Assembly: GCA_030512295.1 (NCBI GenBank) | Contig: JAULSR010000002.1 | Coordinates: 558,001 to 622,000 of the forward strand | Direction of reading: 5' to 3' | Source: Bombardia bombarda | Lineage: Eukaryota > Ascomycota > Sordariomycetes > Sordariales > Lasiosphaeriaceae | DNA: 64,000 bases | Shown: positions 10,889 through 21,917 of the stretch, piece after piece | How the letters are laid out: the number at the start of each line of letters is the position of its first letter | Numbering within the stretch: the stretch's first letter is position 1 | The notes under the pieces: model-generated | The model's database searches: none | What the model was told of the DNA's origin: nothing | Seen by the model: only the letters and a program-made list of their open reading frames with translations | Made by a program: the position numbers and the translations under genes

Positions 10889-11783
10889 GGACGCCTTTGG
10901 CTCTTCGTACTCGTTAGGGACAGGATGAACGCTAATGATGGACTCCTCAATCTCACGACTAGTCACGCCGAACCCCAAATTCAGGACCCCTTGACCCAAG
11001 ACCCTAGCCTGTCTCTACAATTGATATTCTGCTGTGAAGCAGACATACACTTAACATACACCCCTCTCAGGCCCAGAATGTGGACGCGCCAGGCGAGGGC
11101 ACGTGATGTGTAAGCCCAGTTCTGGGTCGACCCAAAAATGGTACAAAGGCCACTTGGCCCAGATTCGGGCCATTTTGCAGCTTGCTTAAAATAACCGAAC
11201 AGAATCGGTCTGGCGCAAGGTCTGAGAACCAGGCTTTGACACACTTCAACGGCCGAACATTGCTCCGGGGTCCCAGAGTGTGGACACGCAAGGCGCGCGC
11301 GCACGTGTGGTCAGTACATCTGCTTGGTCGGTGCACGTGATGGAGACGGCCTGCGTCAAGTTTTCCTCGGGTCCCCCTGTGTGCGCTGCGGGAGTGCGCA
11401 CGGGCCAGAACACCGTATGCTGCTCTGGGCATGTTGGCGTCCTGTCGCGCCATCCCGTGACCGAGGTCCCTGTTTTGGGCCATTCTGTGTCATGTTTCCT
11501 GTGCCTTGTTCTGGGCTTCCTCCGTCCGGGTCTTTCTTGGCTCCCGTGCCGGGACCCATTTTCTGTACCATCTAAAACGCGCACGATGCAATTAGACCGT
11601 AGAAATTCGAAGGACGAGGAATTCCCCACTGAGATTCGGTCCCTTCAGAAAGTGCGTCGTTCGTCCGGTGACAAGGGGTGAGGCCCAATTCTGGGGTCAA
11701 GACTTAACACTCACTCTAAATGATTGAAATGCGGTCTACTACCACTGACCCCCTACGTTATGAACTGGGACAGGTTGATCAAT
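10889..11783. repeat. Repeat-rich spacer with four palindrome copies
   Basis: No gene was recognised. The copy at 11098-11170 (CACGTGATGTGTAAGCCCAG ... TGGTACAAAGGCC ... GGCCCAG) matches, in inverse orientation, those at 6225-6335 and 2885-2965. Palindromes lie at 11115-11126, 11158-11169 and 11684-11695. CACGTG words flank several copies. Confidence 0.65.
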
Positions 11784-12565
11784 ATGGCTCCAATACGCCA
11801 GAGCAACGCCGAACGCCGACGGGGAAGGGACGAGTGCCGTGAGAAACTGGCAAGACACATTCGTAAGGATACGTAACCCTATCCCATCAGCTTAGCTGAC
11901 TCCCCCAGATGATAAGCTAGGATTTGAAATAAAGCCCTCCGAAGTCCGCCTGAACCCACGCGCGAACGATCCGTACAGCTGGCGAGCCCTCCTAGGTAAG
12001 GAGGAACTCCTGTCCAAGATATTCGCCAAGAATTTGAGCGACCATTCTATCGGCACTTACCGGCTGCTATGCAGAGAGGTCGGAAGGAGTTTTGAAGCAG
12101 TACCTTCAAATACGCAGCGCTCAACAGTGGACTCCGTTATATCTGTATGTCGGGCTACCCAGTCTATTTGAAGCTATCTAAGTCTCTTTGCAGCTATCTA
12201 CCCCGGAACCTAGCTTTAGCTTCGTGATTGACAAACTCAGGGAGGAAAATGCGAAGCTCCTTCAAGATGTTGATGAGCTGAGAAGCAGAGCAGATGCAGA
12301 ATCGAGACAGAGATATCTCGTGGAAGAAGACAACCGTCGATTACACAGCAACCAACAATGGCTCGAGGGCCAACTTAGAGATTGTGCAGACGCGGTTGAT
12401 TACTTCAAGGACAGTGTCGCGAGATGCTTCTTCGGGTTGGACAAAGTATTGCCCATATTGGAAGACTTGAGAAAGGATGCATCCTTACACAGCTATAAGC
12501 CGCACCGCGACACAGAGTCGCACGTCCGGATGATTCAGCATACCGGATTGAGATCCGGCTTGTAG
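11784..12565 (+). CDS. Coiled-coil protein, unknown function
   Basis: Three exons, 11784-11862, 11909-12144 and 12194-12565, give 228 residues. Splice ends are gtaagg...ccccag and gtatgt...ttgcag; both phases are consistent. The N-terminus is basic (RQSNAERRRGRDECREKL). The middle has a compact segment (DKLGFEIKPSEVRLNP, GTYRLLCREVGRSFEAVPS). The C-terminal half is a heptad-rich coiled coil from about residue 112 (FVIDKLREENAKLLQDVDEL) to 165, then CFFGLDKVLPILEDL. The layout hints at a regulatory or DNA-binding dimer, but no known domain was recognised and no function is assigned. Confidence 0.65.
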
Positions 12566-13041
12566 AAGTGACCAGATGCTCGACGACGACAACGCGGACG
12601 TCCGTGCTAGCGATGCGGCTGGTCAGGGCGGCCGTGGGTTGACTGCTTTCTAATTGATGAACTCCGGGTAAACTCGATTCTGGGCTCCTAAATCGAATGA
12701 AGAATTGAGGTGCTTACAGACGCGCACACGTGATATGTGAGCCCAGTTTTGGGGCCGAGGACGCAGGGCGCACGCGAAAGATCTTCCCTGCGCTCAGGGA
12801 AAATCCATCTAAGTCACGTTGTGATCCGTGACACTTGGAAAATCCCAAAATTGGTCCTCCTAAAGCTAGATAGTGAACCAGAGACTAGAACGAATGCAAA
12901 GTTATAGTTCTATCATCGTTTGCGATGTCCAAGTGCGTCGTTTCAGGCAAGTTGATTTCCCTCGAGCGCCAGTCTTCCTTGAGACAGGTGGCCAACGCAA
13001 AGAGTTCAGTAGGCAGAGAACTAATCAGTACAAGACACCAT
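12566..13041. repeat. Spacer with one palindrome copy
   Basis: No gene seen. CACACGTGATATGTGAGCCC leads into a CCCA-GTTT-TGGG palindrome at 12742-12753, matching the layout of the 11098-11126 copy (CACGTG, GTGTAAGCCCA). Confidence 0.6.
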
Positions 13042-14623
13042 CTATCTAGACATCATCAAAGCGAAATCGTCACAGTCTCCTAGATACTCAAAGTTGATGT
13101 GAGACCTAAATGCGTCGTCAAGCCTTGGCGGCTCCTTGCTCACCCAAACGACCAAATTCTCCGGATTTTCTGCCACCCCTTCGCAGAGACGCTTAGCGAA
13201 ATCGAACATTGAAGGAATCGACAACCTTGTCCCAACGATGAGGACAGCATCGACTGGCTCCTCCAGGTCGCTGTTAAATGCAGCCGTAATCTCGGACTCA
13301 TCAGGGCAATGTTCTCCGTAAAGGAGGACCTTTGGTCGAAGAACTCCCACAGCTCGCTTTCGCTTGCCTGCCATGGTCCGCTTCTTTTGCTCCTTCTTAC
13401 ACGATGGGCAGGGGGCCATGACCCATCGTCGAAAGGATCGTGGAGTAACCCGCCTGGTGTGTGAAGGTCTTAGTTGGCAGACCAATGTGTCAGCCCGGCC
13501 ATGGAGCCACATTGTCCTCTGCGCGAGAAAGGGGGACTTTGTGTGGCGACAGTCGATGTTTTGGGTGTGCTGGCGTCGGAGATGACCAGATTGAGCCAGA
13601 CGCTCGAGGAAGTTATCGAATGGTGTGAACGGGGCGGTCAGGCCACATCGCAACTTATGTAAGACGTCGGCGTGCAGCTGCTCGGCAGACTCCAGCGTGG
13701 AATAGGCCGACGCGTCGTATACGTTGCGGCTGGATTTCCTGGAGCGGGAAAAGCTCTGATAGTCGGGGACTGCCAACTTCAGATCAGCAGGGTGTTGACG
13801 GCGGAGCAAGAGCGGGACTTACTGCCTGCATTAGTCGAGACGCCAGCGCCGGTGATGACAACGATGTTCCTCTTGGTGTGAAACTTCTCCTTCAGGAAGC
13901 TCAAGTGGTCTCCCGGATGGGAAAGGCGGGATGCGGATACTCGCGGGGAGTCGTTTGGGAGTATCGCCTTAGGGACGTCGGGAGGGTAGACAAAGGAGGG
14001 CTCCTGCAAGGGCTGTGCCAAGTCGTGGGCGGGACCGGCCCCAAATCGTTGACAACGTTTCCATATCGTATGAAGGCCTTTCGGATCGGATATTGACAGC
14101 GGATGCCCTCGTTCCAGCCATTTCGAATCGGCCGCACCTACGTTGTTGGTTCGGACTTGGACCTCTTCCCAATATAGATCGCGATACTCGGTGCGCATGA
14201 TGTTGAAGGAGCATTCGACAGCACGGTTGCGCGCGATGCAAGAGGCACAAGCGAAGCCCCAGTAGGTCGGGAGAAAGACGCAATCCGGGAAAGGCATGGC
14301 GCTGCCGTGACGGCCGTAGTTGTCAGCGCAGTCGGTACATGGTGCGAGGGCCAGTTGGCCTTTCGAGTATGCAAGGAGGGCGTTGACGACTCTACGCTCG
14401 GGGAGTTTCTCCAAGAGGTTGGAATCGTGGAGGCAGGTGAGACGTTGGGGTGGAAGTACTGATGCATTGGCTTGGACGTTGGTGGTGATGTAGGGTCGGA
14501 GTTGGTCGTTTTCGATGAGGACTTGAAGCCATTCGCGTCCGAGGTCGACATGATTAAGCTAACACTGTCAGCACCACGCTCCTCTTAGCTCGCGATGGCG
14601 CATACCTGGTTTCTGGAGGCCAT
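13042..14623 (-). CDS. DUF3716-sirtuin fusion protein (Sir2 family)
   Basis: Three minus-strand exons, 14623-14606 (only six codons, ending in CAG), 14558-13823 and 13769-13042, give 493 residues. Residues about 65-115 form a DUF3716-type cysteine module (CTDCAD, FPDCV, CASCIARN, CSF). From about residue 235 a Sir2 NAD-binding core begins: VVITGAGVSTNAGIPDYQS, formed exactly by removing a 53-nt intron (gtaagt...ggcag). TQNID, a WLHG catalytic-histidine motif, a CPSC zinc pair, PKVLLYGE and VGTRLSIPSM follow. Sirtuins consume NAD to deacylate lysines. The first zinc pair is atypical (CQLRPSH), so activity is uncertain. It sits inside the accessory block, apart from the usual host sirtuin context. 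The fusion with DUF3716 is an unusual architecture. Confidence 0.85.
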
Positions 14624-15895
14624 GTTGCTGGTGGTGTCCCTTGCCACGGTGAGCTGTGGGTGGTCCTTCGTTGCTTGACGAGGGTCGCTTGGTCGAGAAG
14701 GGGGCTGTTGAGTGAGGTGCAGGCGAGCAGGGACTGATAGACGACTGACGGATGAGGACGAGGAAGAGGAGAGGAGGAGGAGAGGGGATACGAAGGGGCT
14801 TAAGTACTGCAGACGGATGGGCGACTGGCGGCGCCGTCTCCACAGCTTCGAGGGCGCAGCTGTTCGAGATGTCAGGAGGAAGACCAATGAGCTGGAACGG
14901 CATTGAGCAAGTAGTCCGCCCGTCTTGCGAGGCCACCTGGGCGACAGCACAGCAACGCCGGCTTCCGTGACACGGATCACCGACGCAGGACATGTTGGGG
15001 CGCAGCGTTGGAGTCCTCTTGACGTCTTGAAGTCTTCTCTCGGAAGGCGAAAAGCAGTCGGCCGCATTGCTGTCCTCGCGATGGGACAGGGATTGAGCAG
15101 CGTCCGTGACGATGCGCTCGTCCTGGGCAAATCTGGGCGGTGCTGGGCACCCTGTCCTCAAGCCAGATCATGGAGCAGCCATGGCCACCGAGGCGTGTCT
15201 CAATCAAGCAGCTCGCGCGGCCAACTGCAGAGTGTCGTCGCTTCTTCGCTCGTCGGCGGAGGCGCTGATCGAGGTTAGCGGATAGTTGGCCACGGGGGTG
15301 TGTCGGTACTGGCCTCGGGTATTGTGCTCGCAATGGTCGACGCGGTCTCGGACTATGGGCTGCGAACGGCCCGGGGGGACGGCCCAGGCGAACGCCAAGG
15401 CTTGGTTGGAGAAAAAGATGACGTCGAAGGCCGCGGGTCGCAGTTCTTCTTCCGTCGTCGGCGGCAATCCCGGCTGGAGGAGGGACGGCTGTCGATCCGC
15501 TCAATTCGTGCGGCAGGCAGCGAGGTCGTGGTGGTTGGTCAGCTACAGACGATGCGGACCGTCCGCGCGAAGTGCATGAGTGGAGGAGTGCTAAGTGACG
15601 ATGCGAAGCGACGATGGGAACAGACGACGGAAGTGATACGAATTGACAAGGCGATCCGCTGGCATAATGCGCGACGAACTCACAAGAGGAATAACTCTGA
15701 ATACTGGCCGGCGCCAGAGCAACCAGCGAGACGTCAGAACAAACAAGTGTCATTGCACTAAGTCGACTACCCAGCACAGCGACAACGCCACCCGAGTTCC
15801 ACATCAGCAAGTGTTCAGGTCGCTCGGATGGCTCTTGGCATGCCCCCAGTCTCACAAATGTCCCGAGCCACGACTGCGGCGAGGCCGTACTCGTG
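14624..15895. other. Spacer between the DUF3716 genes, no gene recognised
   Basis: GC-rich DNA with long open frames in several phases, none resembling a known protein or having consistent splice sites. The DNA just upstream of 14623 may hold the 5' leader of the sirtuin gene. Confidence 0.4.
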
Positions 15896-16435
15896 CTACT
15901 CGTCGATGTCGTCCCCCGTCAAGTCGATTGTCTCGAGTGGCTCGAGTGGCTCGAGTGGCTCGAGTGGCTCGGTCTTGTTGCAGGATGCATTACGCCTGGT
16001 GAAGAGGCAGTTGGCGCAGGTGTTTCCGAACCACTGGCTCAGGGTGAAGCACCCACCGAAGGGGTTCTCGTTTGTGCTCTTGCACGTCTCGCAGGGATCG
16101 GGCTCCAAGTCGCCTCGGCCGTGGCAAAGGATAGCCGCGACAGTGAGCCCATCCTCCTCCTTGAGACGCTTGACAACTAGGTTCAGGTCCGGTAGATTGC
16201 CCTCGAGGACTCGCTTGCGACGTTTCGTGGCCGCGGCCCGTAGGTCGCCCGTGAGCACCAAAAGCAGTTCTCGTCGAACTGCCTCGATGCGGACCTCAAT
16301 GTCGGAGGCGTTCCTGGGATTATTCCAGGTCAATGCGACGAAGAAGCCGGGCATGGTTGCGGGTCGGGGCAGATATTCCAGCCACGCAGGGTCGAAGAGG
16401 TCCATGAATAGAGGCGTCCGATTCTCGGAGCTCAT
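15896..16435 (-). CDS. DUF3716 domain protein with SIM-like tail
   Basis: An intronless minus-strand gene of 179 residues. Residues about 100-150 hold the fungal cysteine module: CHGRGD, PCETCKS, GGCFTLS, NTCANCLFTRRNASC. The C-terminus is a four-fold EPL repeat encoded by a 9-bp DNA repeat (15932-15967), followed by TIDLTGDDIDE, which matches a SUMO-interaction motif (hydrophobic core flanked by acids). Function unknown; the cysteines suggest metal binding. It is the second DUF3716 protein of the block, after the sirtuin fusion. Confidence 0.78.
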   Translation of the reverse strand: MSSENRTPLFMDLFDPAWLEYLPRPATMPGFFVALTWNNPRNASDIEVRIEAVRRELLLVLTGDLRAAATKRRKRVLEGNLPDLNLVVKRLKEEDGLTVAAILCHGRGDLEPDPCETCKSTNENPFGGCFTLSQWFGNTCANCLFTRRNASCNKTEPLEPLEPLEPLETIDLTGDDIDE

Positions 16436-16591
16436 TGCGAGCTGAGTCCGTTCTTGAGGAGGACGACTTGAGGAGGGCGAACTGAGAACGGCAGACTGAT
16501 GACGGGGAACTGAAGACGGCGACCTGAGAACGGCGAAGGCGGCTTGCTCGAGAGGAAAGGGAGCCGGAGGAAGGGACGGACGGTGGACGTC

Positions 16592-17269
16592 TTATACGCC
16601 CCGGACGTCAGGCAACCGTCCCTGCACTGCCCGTCTGCGCGGACAGACGTCTTGCTCCATGCCGCGATGTCGTGTCTGATGCCATTGCGTTGGCCTTGGT
16701 GTACTTTTGCGGACGCCCTGTAGACTATGCGTGTGCGATCCACGTTGGTCCGCCCTATCGTCATTGCTTCGTGTCTTGTTGCGCCGCAGCGTGGCCTGTC
16801 GCCGAGACCCTACCAAGCCGTGAACGTCCAATTCGAGGCTGATCCGCCCAATTTTAGGATGCGGGATGAAGCTGAACTCTGTCCATACGCTTCCCGTCTC
16901 GTTGTTGATGAACCCGCTGCATTCGAACGTCTGGTCGCGCCAGCATGCAGCCAGCTTATACTGAGGCCGTTCGTTGAGCACCGGCGGCTGGTTCTCCTGG
17001 TCGTAGCTGTGGCAGATGCCGTCACCTTCGCTCTGGTCCTGGCAGATTGAGAACGTCTGATCTAGCTCAGGGGAGCCTTCATGCCTCGCTTCGCCATCGC
17101 TGTCTCTGTCCCCTTTTCGCGGCGTCGAGATCATAGAGCAGCTTCCATCTCCGTGAGGGCATAGAGAATCGTGGTCTCCAAGCTGTGGCTGCTCGAGGAA
17201 GGCCTCGAAAGCCTCGTTGTATGCCCGGACCTCGCCCGTTTGCCCCAACCGTTGGCATACAGTAAACAT
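16592..17269 (-). CDS. Hypothetical protein
   Basis: A minus-strand frame from 17269 encodes up to 225 residues. The first 150 look protein-like (RAYNEAFEAFLEQP, PPVLNERPQYKLAACW, TFECSGFINNETGSVWTEFSFIP), while the last 70 are arginine-rich and may be intronic or out of frame. No known domain was recognised. It lies directly upstream of the DUF3716 gene on the same strand. Confidence 0.4.
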   Translation of the reverse strand: MFTVCQRLGQTGEVRAYNEAFEAFLEQPQLGDHDSLCPHGDGSCSMISTPRKGDRDSDGEARHEGSPELDQTFSICQDQSEGDGICHSYDQENQPPVLNERPQYKLAACWRDQTFECSGFINNETGSVWTEFSFIPHPKIGRISLELDVHGLVGSRRQATLRRNKTRSNDDRADQRGSHTHSLQGVRKSTPRPTQWHQTRHRGMEQDVCPRRRAVQGRLPDVRGV

Positions 17270-18221
17270 TTATGGTTCCTTACGAATGTGTTTGGCCAGT
17301 TTTTCGCGGCATTCGTCTCTGCCCCGTCGTCGTTCTGCGTTGCTCTGTCGTGTTGGGGACATCGTTGTTTGGCTTCCTAACCTGAATGCTTGCTAATCGC
17401 CGCTTTTCAATCTGTGAGATGGTGCCAGAATTGGACCCGCGAAATTAGGCCCGAAATTGGGCTCGAATTGGGCCATCCCCGAGTTCCGATTTGGCGTGAG
17501 TGAAATGGCGGATGGTTCACTCCCACGCTTGTTTCAGATCAACACAGTCCGAAAGTTCAATCATTGTAGAGCAAAATAGGGAAACCGATGGAATTAGTTT
17601 GATCGACTGCGATTTACTCAGTTCTGGGTGAGAATGACTTTGAAGTTGCCATCTTTTTTCACGATATGTCTCCGCACATTTTGGTCGAGACGATTCGGGG
17701 CGTAGTTTGTCGCCTGTTGGCCTGAACTTGCTTAGGTAAGTTAATTCACTCTCTGCGGCCTACGGACCCCCGCTGGGACCAGTTCTGAGCCACTAGTTAG
17801 AGCACACTGGAAACCCAGAACTTGGCCTCATTCAGCATCAAGTGATCGATTGACCCTGTTTTGGGGTATGCTTCCTTGGACCCTTTTTTGGGGAACACAT
17901 CTCTACGATTTCAGTCGGAGGCCTCAGCAAAGTTAACCGCTGCCTCTGAAACTACATGAAGCGGTAAACGACTTTGGCCGCCCATTTTACTGGCTACATT
18001 TAGAGACCATGTGAGCTCTTGATCGAGGAAATCCTGAGCAAGGCCTGGTCCTCTATTGGAACACTGGCGACTTCGCCATGCTTCCGCGGGGATTAGGTGA
18101 TCAGAGACCGATAGGATAGGTCAAAATTCCAGCGTCAAGGTTCATGAAGAGATATTTCTCTGCAAGTAAGGAGGGGAATTAGATGGTTGTTGTTTCTTTC
18201 GCGGCCATTTCTTTGCGCGCG
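17270..18221. repeat. Spacer with palindrome-family repeats
   Basis: No gene seen. Repeat words occur at 17425-17480 (GGCCCGAAATTGGGC and relatives) and at 17765-17890 (GGGACCAGTTCTGAGCCACT ... ACCCAGAACTTGGCC, then CCCTGTTTTGGGG), matching 2995-3065. Confidence 0.6.
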
Positions 18222-18818
18222 TCATAGCTCCATAGCGTCCCCTTCCCCGCGCGTCTCAAACTCTCTAATCCGCTCACGACTTATGGTTGATTCCTTCTCC
18301 CAGGAGTCGTCAGTGCAAGGACGTCCCTTCCACCTCACGAGGTACTCAGCCGTTCCGCGATGTATCCGTTTGTCCAGCAGTTCCACCCCCAAATGGTTCC
18401 CCCCGTACTCTAGGTAGTCCGTGTCGAACTTGTTGACCAGCTCGGCGCATATGTCATTCCGTTTCTCCCACGTGTTAGCGTCGTCAGCAAAACCTTTCCA
18501 CTTCACAAGGTACAGAACTCTTCTCCCTTGTTTCCACTTGGCAAGCAGCAGCTCGACCTCCCATATGTTTCCCTCCTCGTCGATCGCGGTGGGCTTGGGG
18601 GCCTCCTCATCGTTGCCACCTCCTTTGCCGACAGAAAGCGACTCTGTAGCCACGCTTTCCATGTGATCGGCAGAGGTCGTGTCAATCCACAGCCTTGGAT
18701 CGATTAATTCCATAGGGACCCCAGGCAGTGGTGGAGTAGCCTGTATGCTTTTATTTGTCCATTCTCCTTGGAGTGCGCCTGGACTGTTATTGACTGCGAT
18801 ATCCCTCGCATTAACCAA
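18222..18818 (-). CDS. Tandem chromodomain module, in frame with the captain
   Basis: The minus strand encodes two chromodomains: WEVELLLAKWKQGRR, YLVKWKGF, NTWEKRNDI, then LGVELLDKRI, EYLVRWKG, DSWEKESTI. The pair is paralogous to that of the gene at 4484-5610. The frame continues upstream through SDIWQHSSNTL to a TAG at 18882-18884 and beyond it into the captain C-terminal linker. Either this is the C-terminus of a captain-chromodomain fusion cut off by a nonsense mutation, or a separate gene whose first exon was not recognised. The shared frame and the lack of a plausible intron favour fusion. Confidence 0.7.
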   Translation of the reverse strand: MVNARDIAVNNSPGALQGEWTNKSIQATPPLPGVPMELIDPRLWIDTTSADHMESVATESLSVGKGGGNDEEAPKPTAIDEEGNIWEVELLLAKWKQGRRVLYLVKWKGFADDANTWEKRNDICAELVNKFDTDYLEYGGNHLGVELLDKRIHRGTAEYLVRWKGRPCTDDSWEKESTISRERIREFETRGEGDAMEL

Positions 18819-19857
18819 CGTATTAGAGGAGTGCTGCCAGATATCAGACGTACTCTCGTTCCGTCCCTCTTTGAAACATGTCTAAGACATGTCATAACAG
18901 ATGAGAGACATCGTTATATCCTCAGTCTGAGGTGTTCTCCGCTCAGTCGAGCCCAGCGCGTCAGGGCTGTTAAGCAACGACAATAAAGAGCAGGAGGGAG
19001 ATATGGTATGCTCGTTAATGCCAAAGTTCTCCCTTTTAACAATGCTAGAAAACGGTAATGAAATCGGCGAAATCGACGGACGTGTTTCTTGAAGACAGTC
19101 GACGTCAAAGACCGTGGAAAGGGGCGTATTAACGCCAGAGGAGCCGATGGTTGTTTCCGTACCGCTGCTGCAAGGGCTGGGAGGAGTTGATGTGGGCAAA
19201 ATGGATCCAGACTCCGGTTTAATGATTTCCGCTGGTACTGGCTCGTATTCGCCAACTCCCTTCCCAACGTGAACCCGGCGCCGTTTTCTTTCGACGGGAC
19301 CATGTCCTCCATTCACGAAAATGTCTTTCTTTTTTTTGGGTTTCGCCGTGGCGTTTCGGGGAGGATAGCTATGAGCATCTTGGAGATGATACCAGAGCTG
19401 CTAATCCGACTCGTATGCTATAAAGCATTCGGGGTCAAGACACGGGATCATGTCCGTCTTTCCCAGATTATTAACGTGGAATAGGAAGCATTCGTTGACG
19501 TGCTTCTCCCAGCTGGCTTGCTTCTTGAATCCGTACAGACGTCGGGTGGCAGGTAGCCGTGTGTCATGCATGCATGTCATGCATCTTCCGGCGCAGGCAA
19601 TGGCTCGGCGGAACTTGACGAAGTCGCAGCGTAACGGTAGTTCGTGTCTGGCGACGTGTCCTTGACAATGGATTTCCCAGGCCTTCTGGCCTGCCACTGG
19701 ATTGTTGCATATGAAGCAGAAATCGACAAGCTTGTGTTCTCCTTTGTGGTAGGCCAAAGAGCATTCGAAGACATGCCTCCACCTGCGATCAATGTGCATC
19801 CTAGAGGATGGCGTGTCAGTGTCAAGACGGCCGAAAGATCTGAAGCACTTACCGTTC

Positions 19858-19947
19858 AAGTTCCACCCCACAATGGGGCACCGGGCACCTTTCCGCACCA
19901 CAGTGTGGCACCGAACATCTTTCCACACCACGATGCGGCACTGAGCA
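19858..19947 (-). repeat. Three 30-bp tandem repeats inside the captain
   Basis: Three imperfect copies of a 30-bp unit (GGTGCCNCAYYGTGGNGTGG on the minus strand) encode a 10-residue repeat of the form VPHCGAERCP. The third copy abuts the exon 6 donor site at 19853. Confidence 0.8.
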
Positions 19948-21917
19948 TTTGCTTCGTAGCGGCCGGAGCAACGGTTGGTAGGCGACTCGGCAACTGTTCT
20001 TCAAGAGAGAAATAAGGTCCTTAACAGCCGATATGCCCTCTGGACTTCGTAGCGGAGCGACGCAGAATAGCGTGTTTGAGAGTCTCTCGCGTTCTGGCAT
20101 CATGTGACGAAGGCGGTTGAATCGAGAACGCTCCTGGTCCACATGGTACTTTCCTTTGCGCTCTGATGGGTGCACCCGGTCCTGGGTGCTGCGGACCTTG
20201 TTGAGCTCCTCTTTCTCAAGCACACGCCTTTGCCTGAGAAGCTGGTTCCGCCTTGACCTCAGCTCTTGGGAAACCACCAGTGAGTCGGTAGCGTTCATCT
20301 CGCGAGTGAGATCCTCCAGTTCATTAGTGATAGCGACGTAATCCTCCCTCTGCCTTAACTCGTCCTGTATCTTTGCGGGCAATGACAGAAAGAGCTCGGG
20401 ATTTCTTTTCACTGTCATAGATCGGAAATCCTCGGCTTAATCATCCCGAAGAGGCAGTTTGAGGAAACTTGCCAGACCATCTACGACCGTGATAGAGCTC
20501 AGATAGTCTCTGGTCATGGTCATCTGGTTTGTATGCCCCGCATACTTCATCAATTCCTCTTTCGAATAGCCATTACCTAAACTCTAATTAACTAACTAAA
20601 ATATGGAAGAAACGAGCGAAGGTCATACGGGTGGCTTGGATCAGCGCTTCCCTGCGGCCGCCGTGGATTGTCACGGGTATTTCTATTCCCGCTCGTAATG
20701 ATAGATCTCTGATCTGTGTGCAGAACGAAGATGCTGTCTGTATCTTCTCGGTCGGTCCGTCTGGCGACATCTCTAGGAAGACAGGGAGATCTAGAACGTG
20801 ATCGGCCCATTCAAGCTCCCAGTACTGTTGATCAGTCGGTGGTTTGACTGCCAAAACCTGTTCAACCATGCTGTACTTTTTGAATGCCCCCACCGCAAGG
20901 AATATAGCGAGCATGAAAAGCATTGGATTGATGATGAGAGGTTGGCCGGGCAAAAGTTCATATAAGATATGCGTCGGCCTATGTCCGGCGGGGTGATTAG
21001 CGTCTAAGCTAGGTATATTTGTCAAGATATGTCTAAGCTCACCTTTGCAGTTCCTTATCATGCATTCCCTTCGCAAACTCTCTTTTCAGACTCCAACGCA
21101 ATTCTGGCTCGCCGTCCTTCTATGCGACCAGCATCACCGTATCCTATGGCACGTTAGCTGAGGTTCCCGAAGTCCACTCGAGTACTGACCTTGTAACGCA
21201 ACCCTTTGCCGGTTCCCCTCCGTGACTCCCCCTCGCTAATCTCGCCCACTCTGGCTGATGTGAAAACGTGACACTTTAGCTTGCCACTGATGAGCACCCG
21301 GGAGCCGTCGTGGACATATTCATGCCCGTCATTCTGCCAGAGCTGTCTCTCCATGTACATGTGGTTCTCGAGTGTGAGGTAGGTCCTTGGCCGCGTGGCC
21401 GTTGACAAGCCGAGTTTCTTCTTCAATGGGCCTTTGATATACTACCCACGGTCAGTATCGAATATGGTGCTGGAGAGGTAGGAAACTTACATTGGTGATG
21501 GAATCGGTATGATCTCTCGAGATCAAGGACTTGGGATTGTCTATGTTCCAGCCGGAGACGAAGCATCGGAAGTAGTTCCGCACGGTTTGGACAGTTGGCA
21601 TCCCCTTTGGGTCGAGCACGCCTTTGATGGACTTGGCCATGAACTCGGCGAAATGTTTCAAGGTTTTCAGTTTGTGCGGAGTAGCCTTAGGATATGTCTT
21701 CTTATATCTTGCAGATTGTTAACTAATTCTGCTCGGATTATAAGGTTAGGAAGGTAACTCACTCAAACCACAGCTCCATTTGTACGTCGTATTTTTCCTT
21801 GGTGTAATCCAAGACATCCCGTGGGACGGGATTGTCATCAACATCCGTGTCGTCATCATCGAAGCCATTCTCCTCAGCATGCCTCCTTCTCTCCTCTGCT
21901 GTCCTTTTCTTGCCCAT

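Larger units (their letters stand above)
18222..21917 (-). pseudogene. Starship captain: DUF3435 tyrosine recombinase, interrupted by in-frame stops, continuing into chromodomains
   Basis: Seven minus-strand exons: 21917-21763, 21707-21491, 21441-21190, 21143-21043, 21008-20629, 20576-19853 and 19800-18222. All phases agree and give 1136 codons including the end stop. The N-terminus is MGKKRTAEERRRHAEENGF, typical of captains. Catalytic positions (conceptual numbering) are R188 (TSARVGE), H357 and R360 (IHGGRRE), H383 (KYAGHTN) and Y393 (TMTRDYL). A conserved VKRNPELFLSLPAKIQDEL region and a cysteine/histidine tail follow. Four stops lie in this frame: TAG 21120-21122, TAA 20437-20439, TAG 19401-19403 (inside a C2H2 finger, C-x4-C-x12-H-x4-H) and TAG 18882-18884. 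The first can be avoided by using the AG of that TAG as an alternative splice acceptor. The others lie within otherwise well-conserved sequence, so the copy is most likely inactive. Confidence 0.85.

Noticed and set aside
14977..15855. Long minus-strand frame between the DUF3716 genes
   Set aside because: Composition follows GC-rich non-coding DNA with open frames on both strands; no motif, homology or splice pattern recognised.
15932..15967. Short tandem repeat as a CRISPR-like array
   Set aside because: Nine-base units without spacers, inside the DUF3716 coding sequence, encoding EPL repeats.
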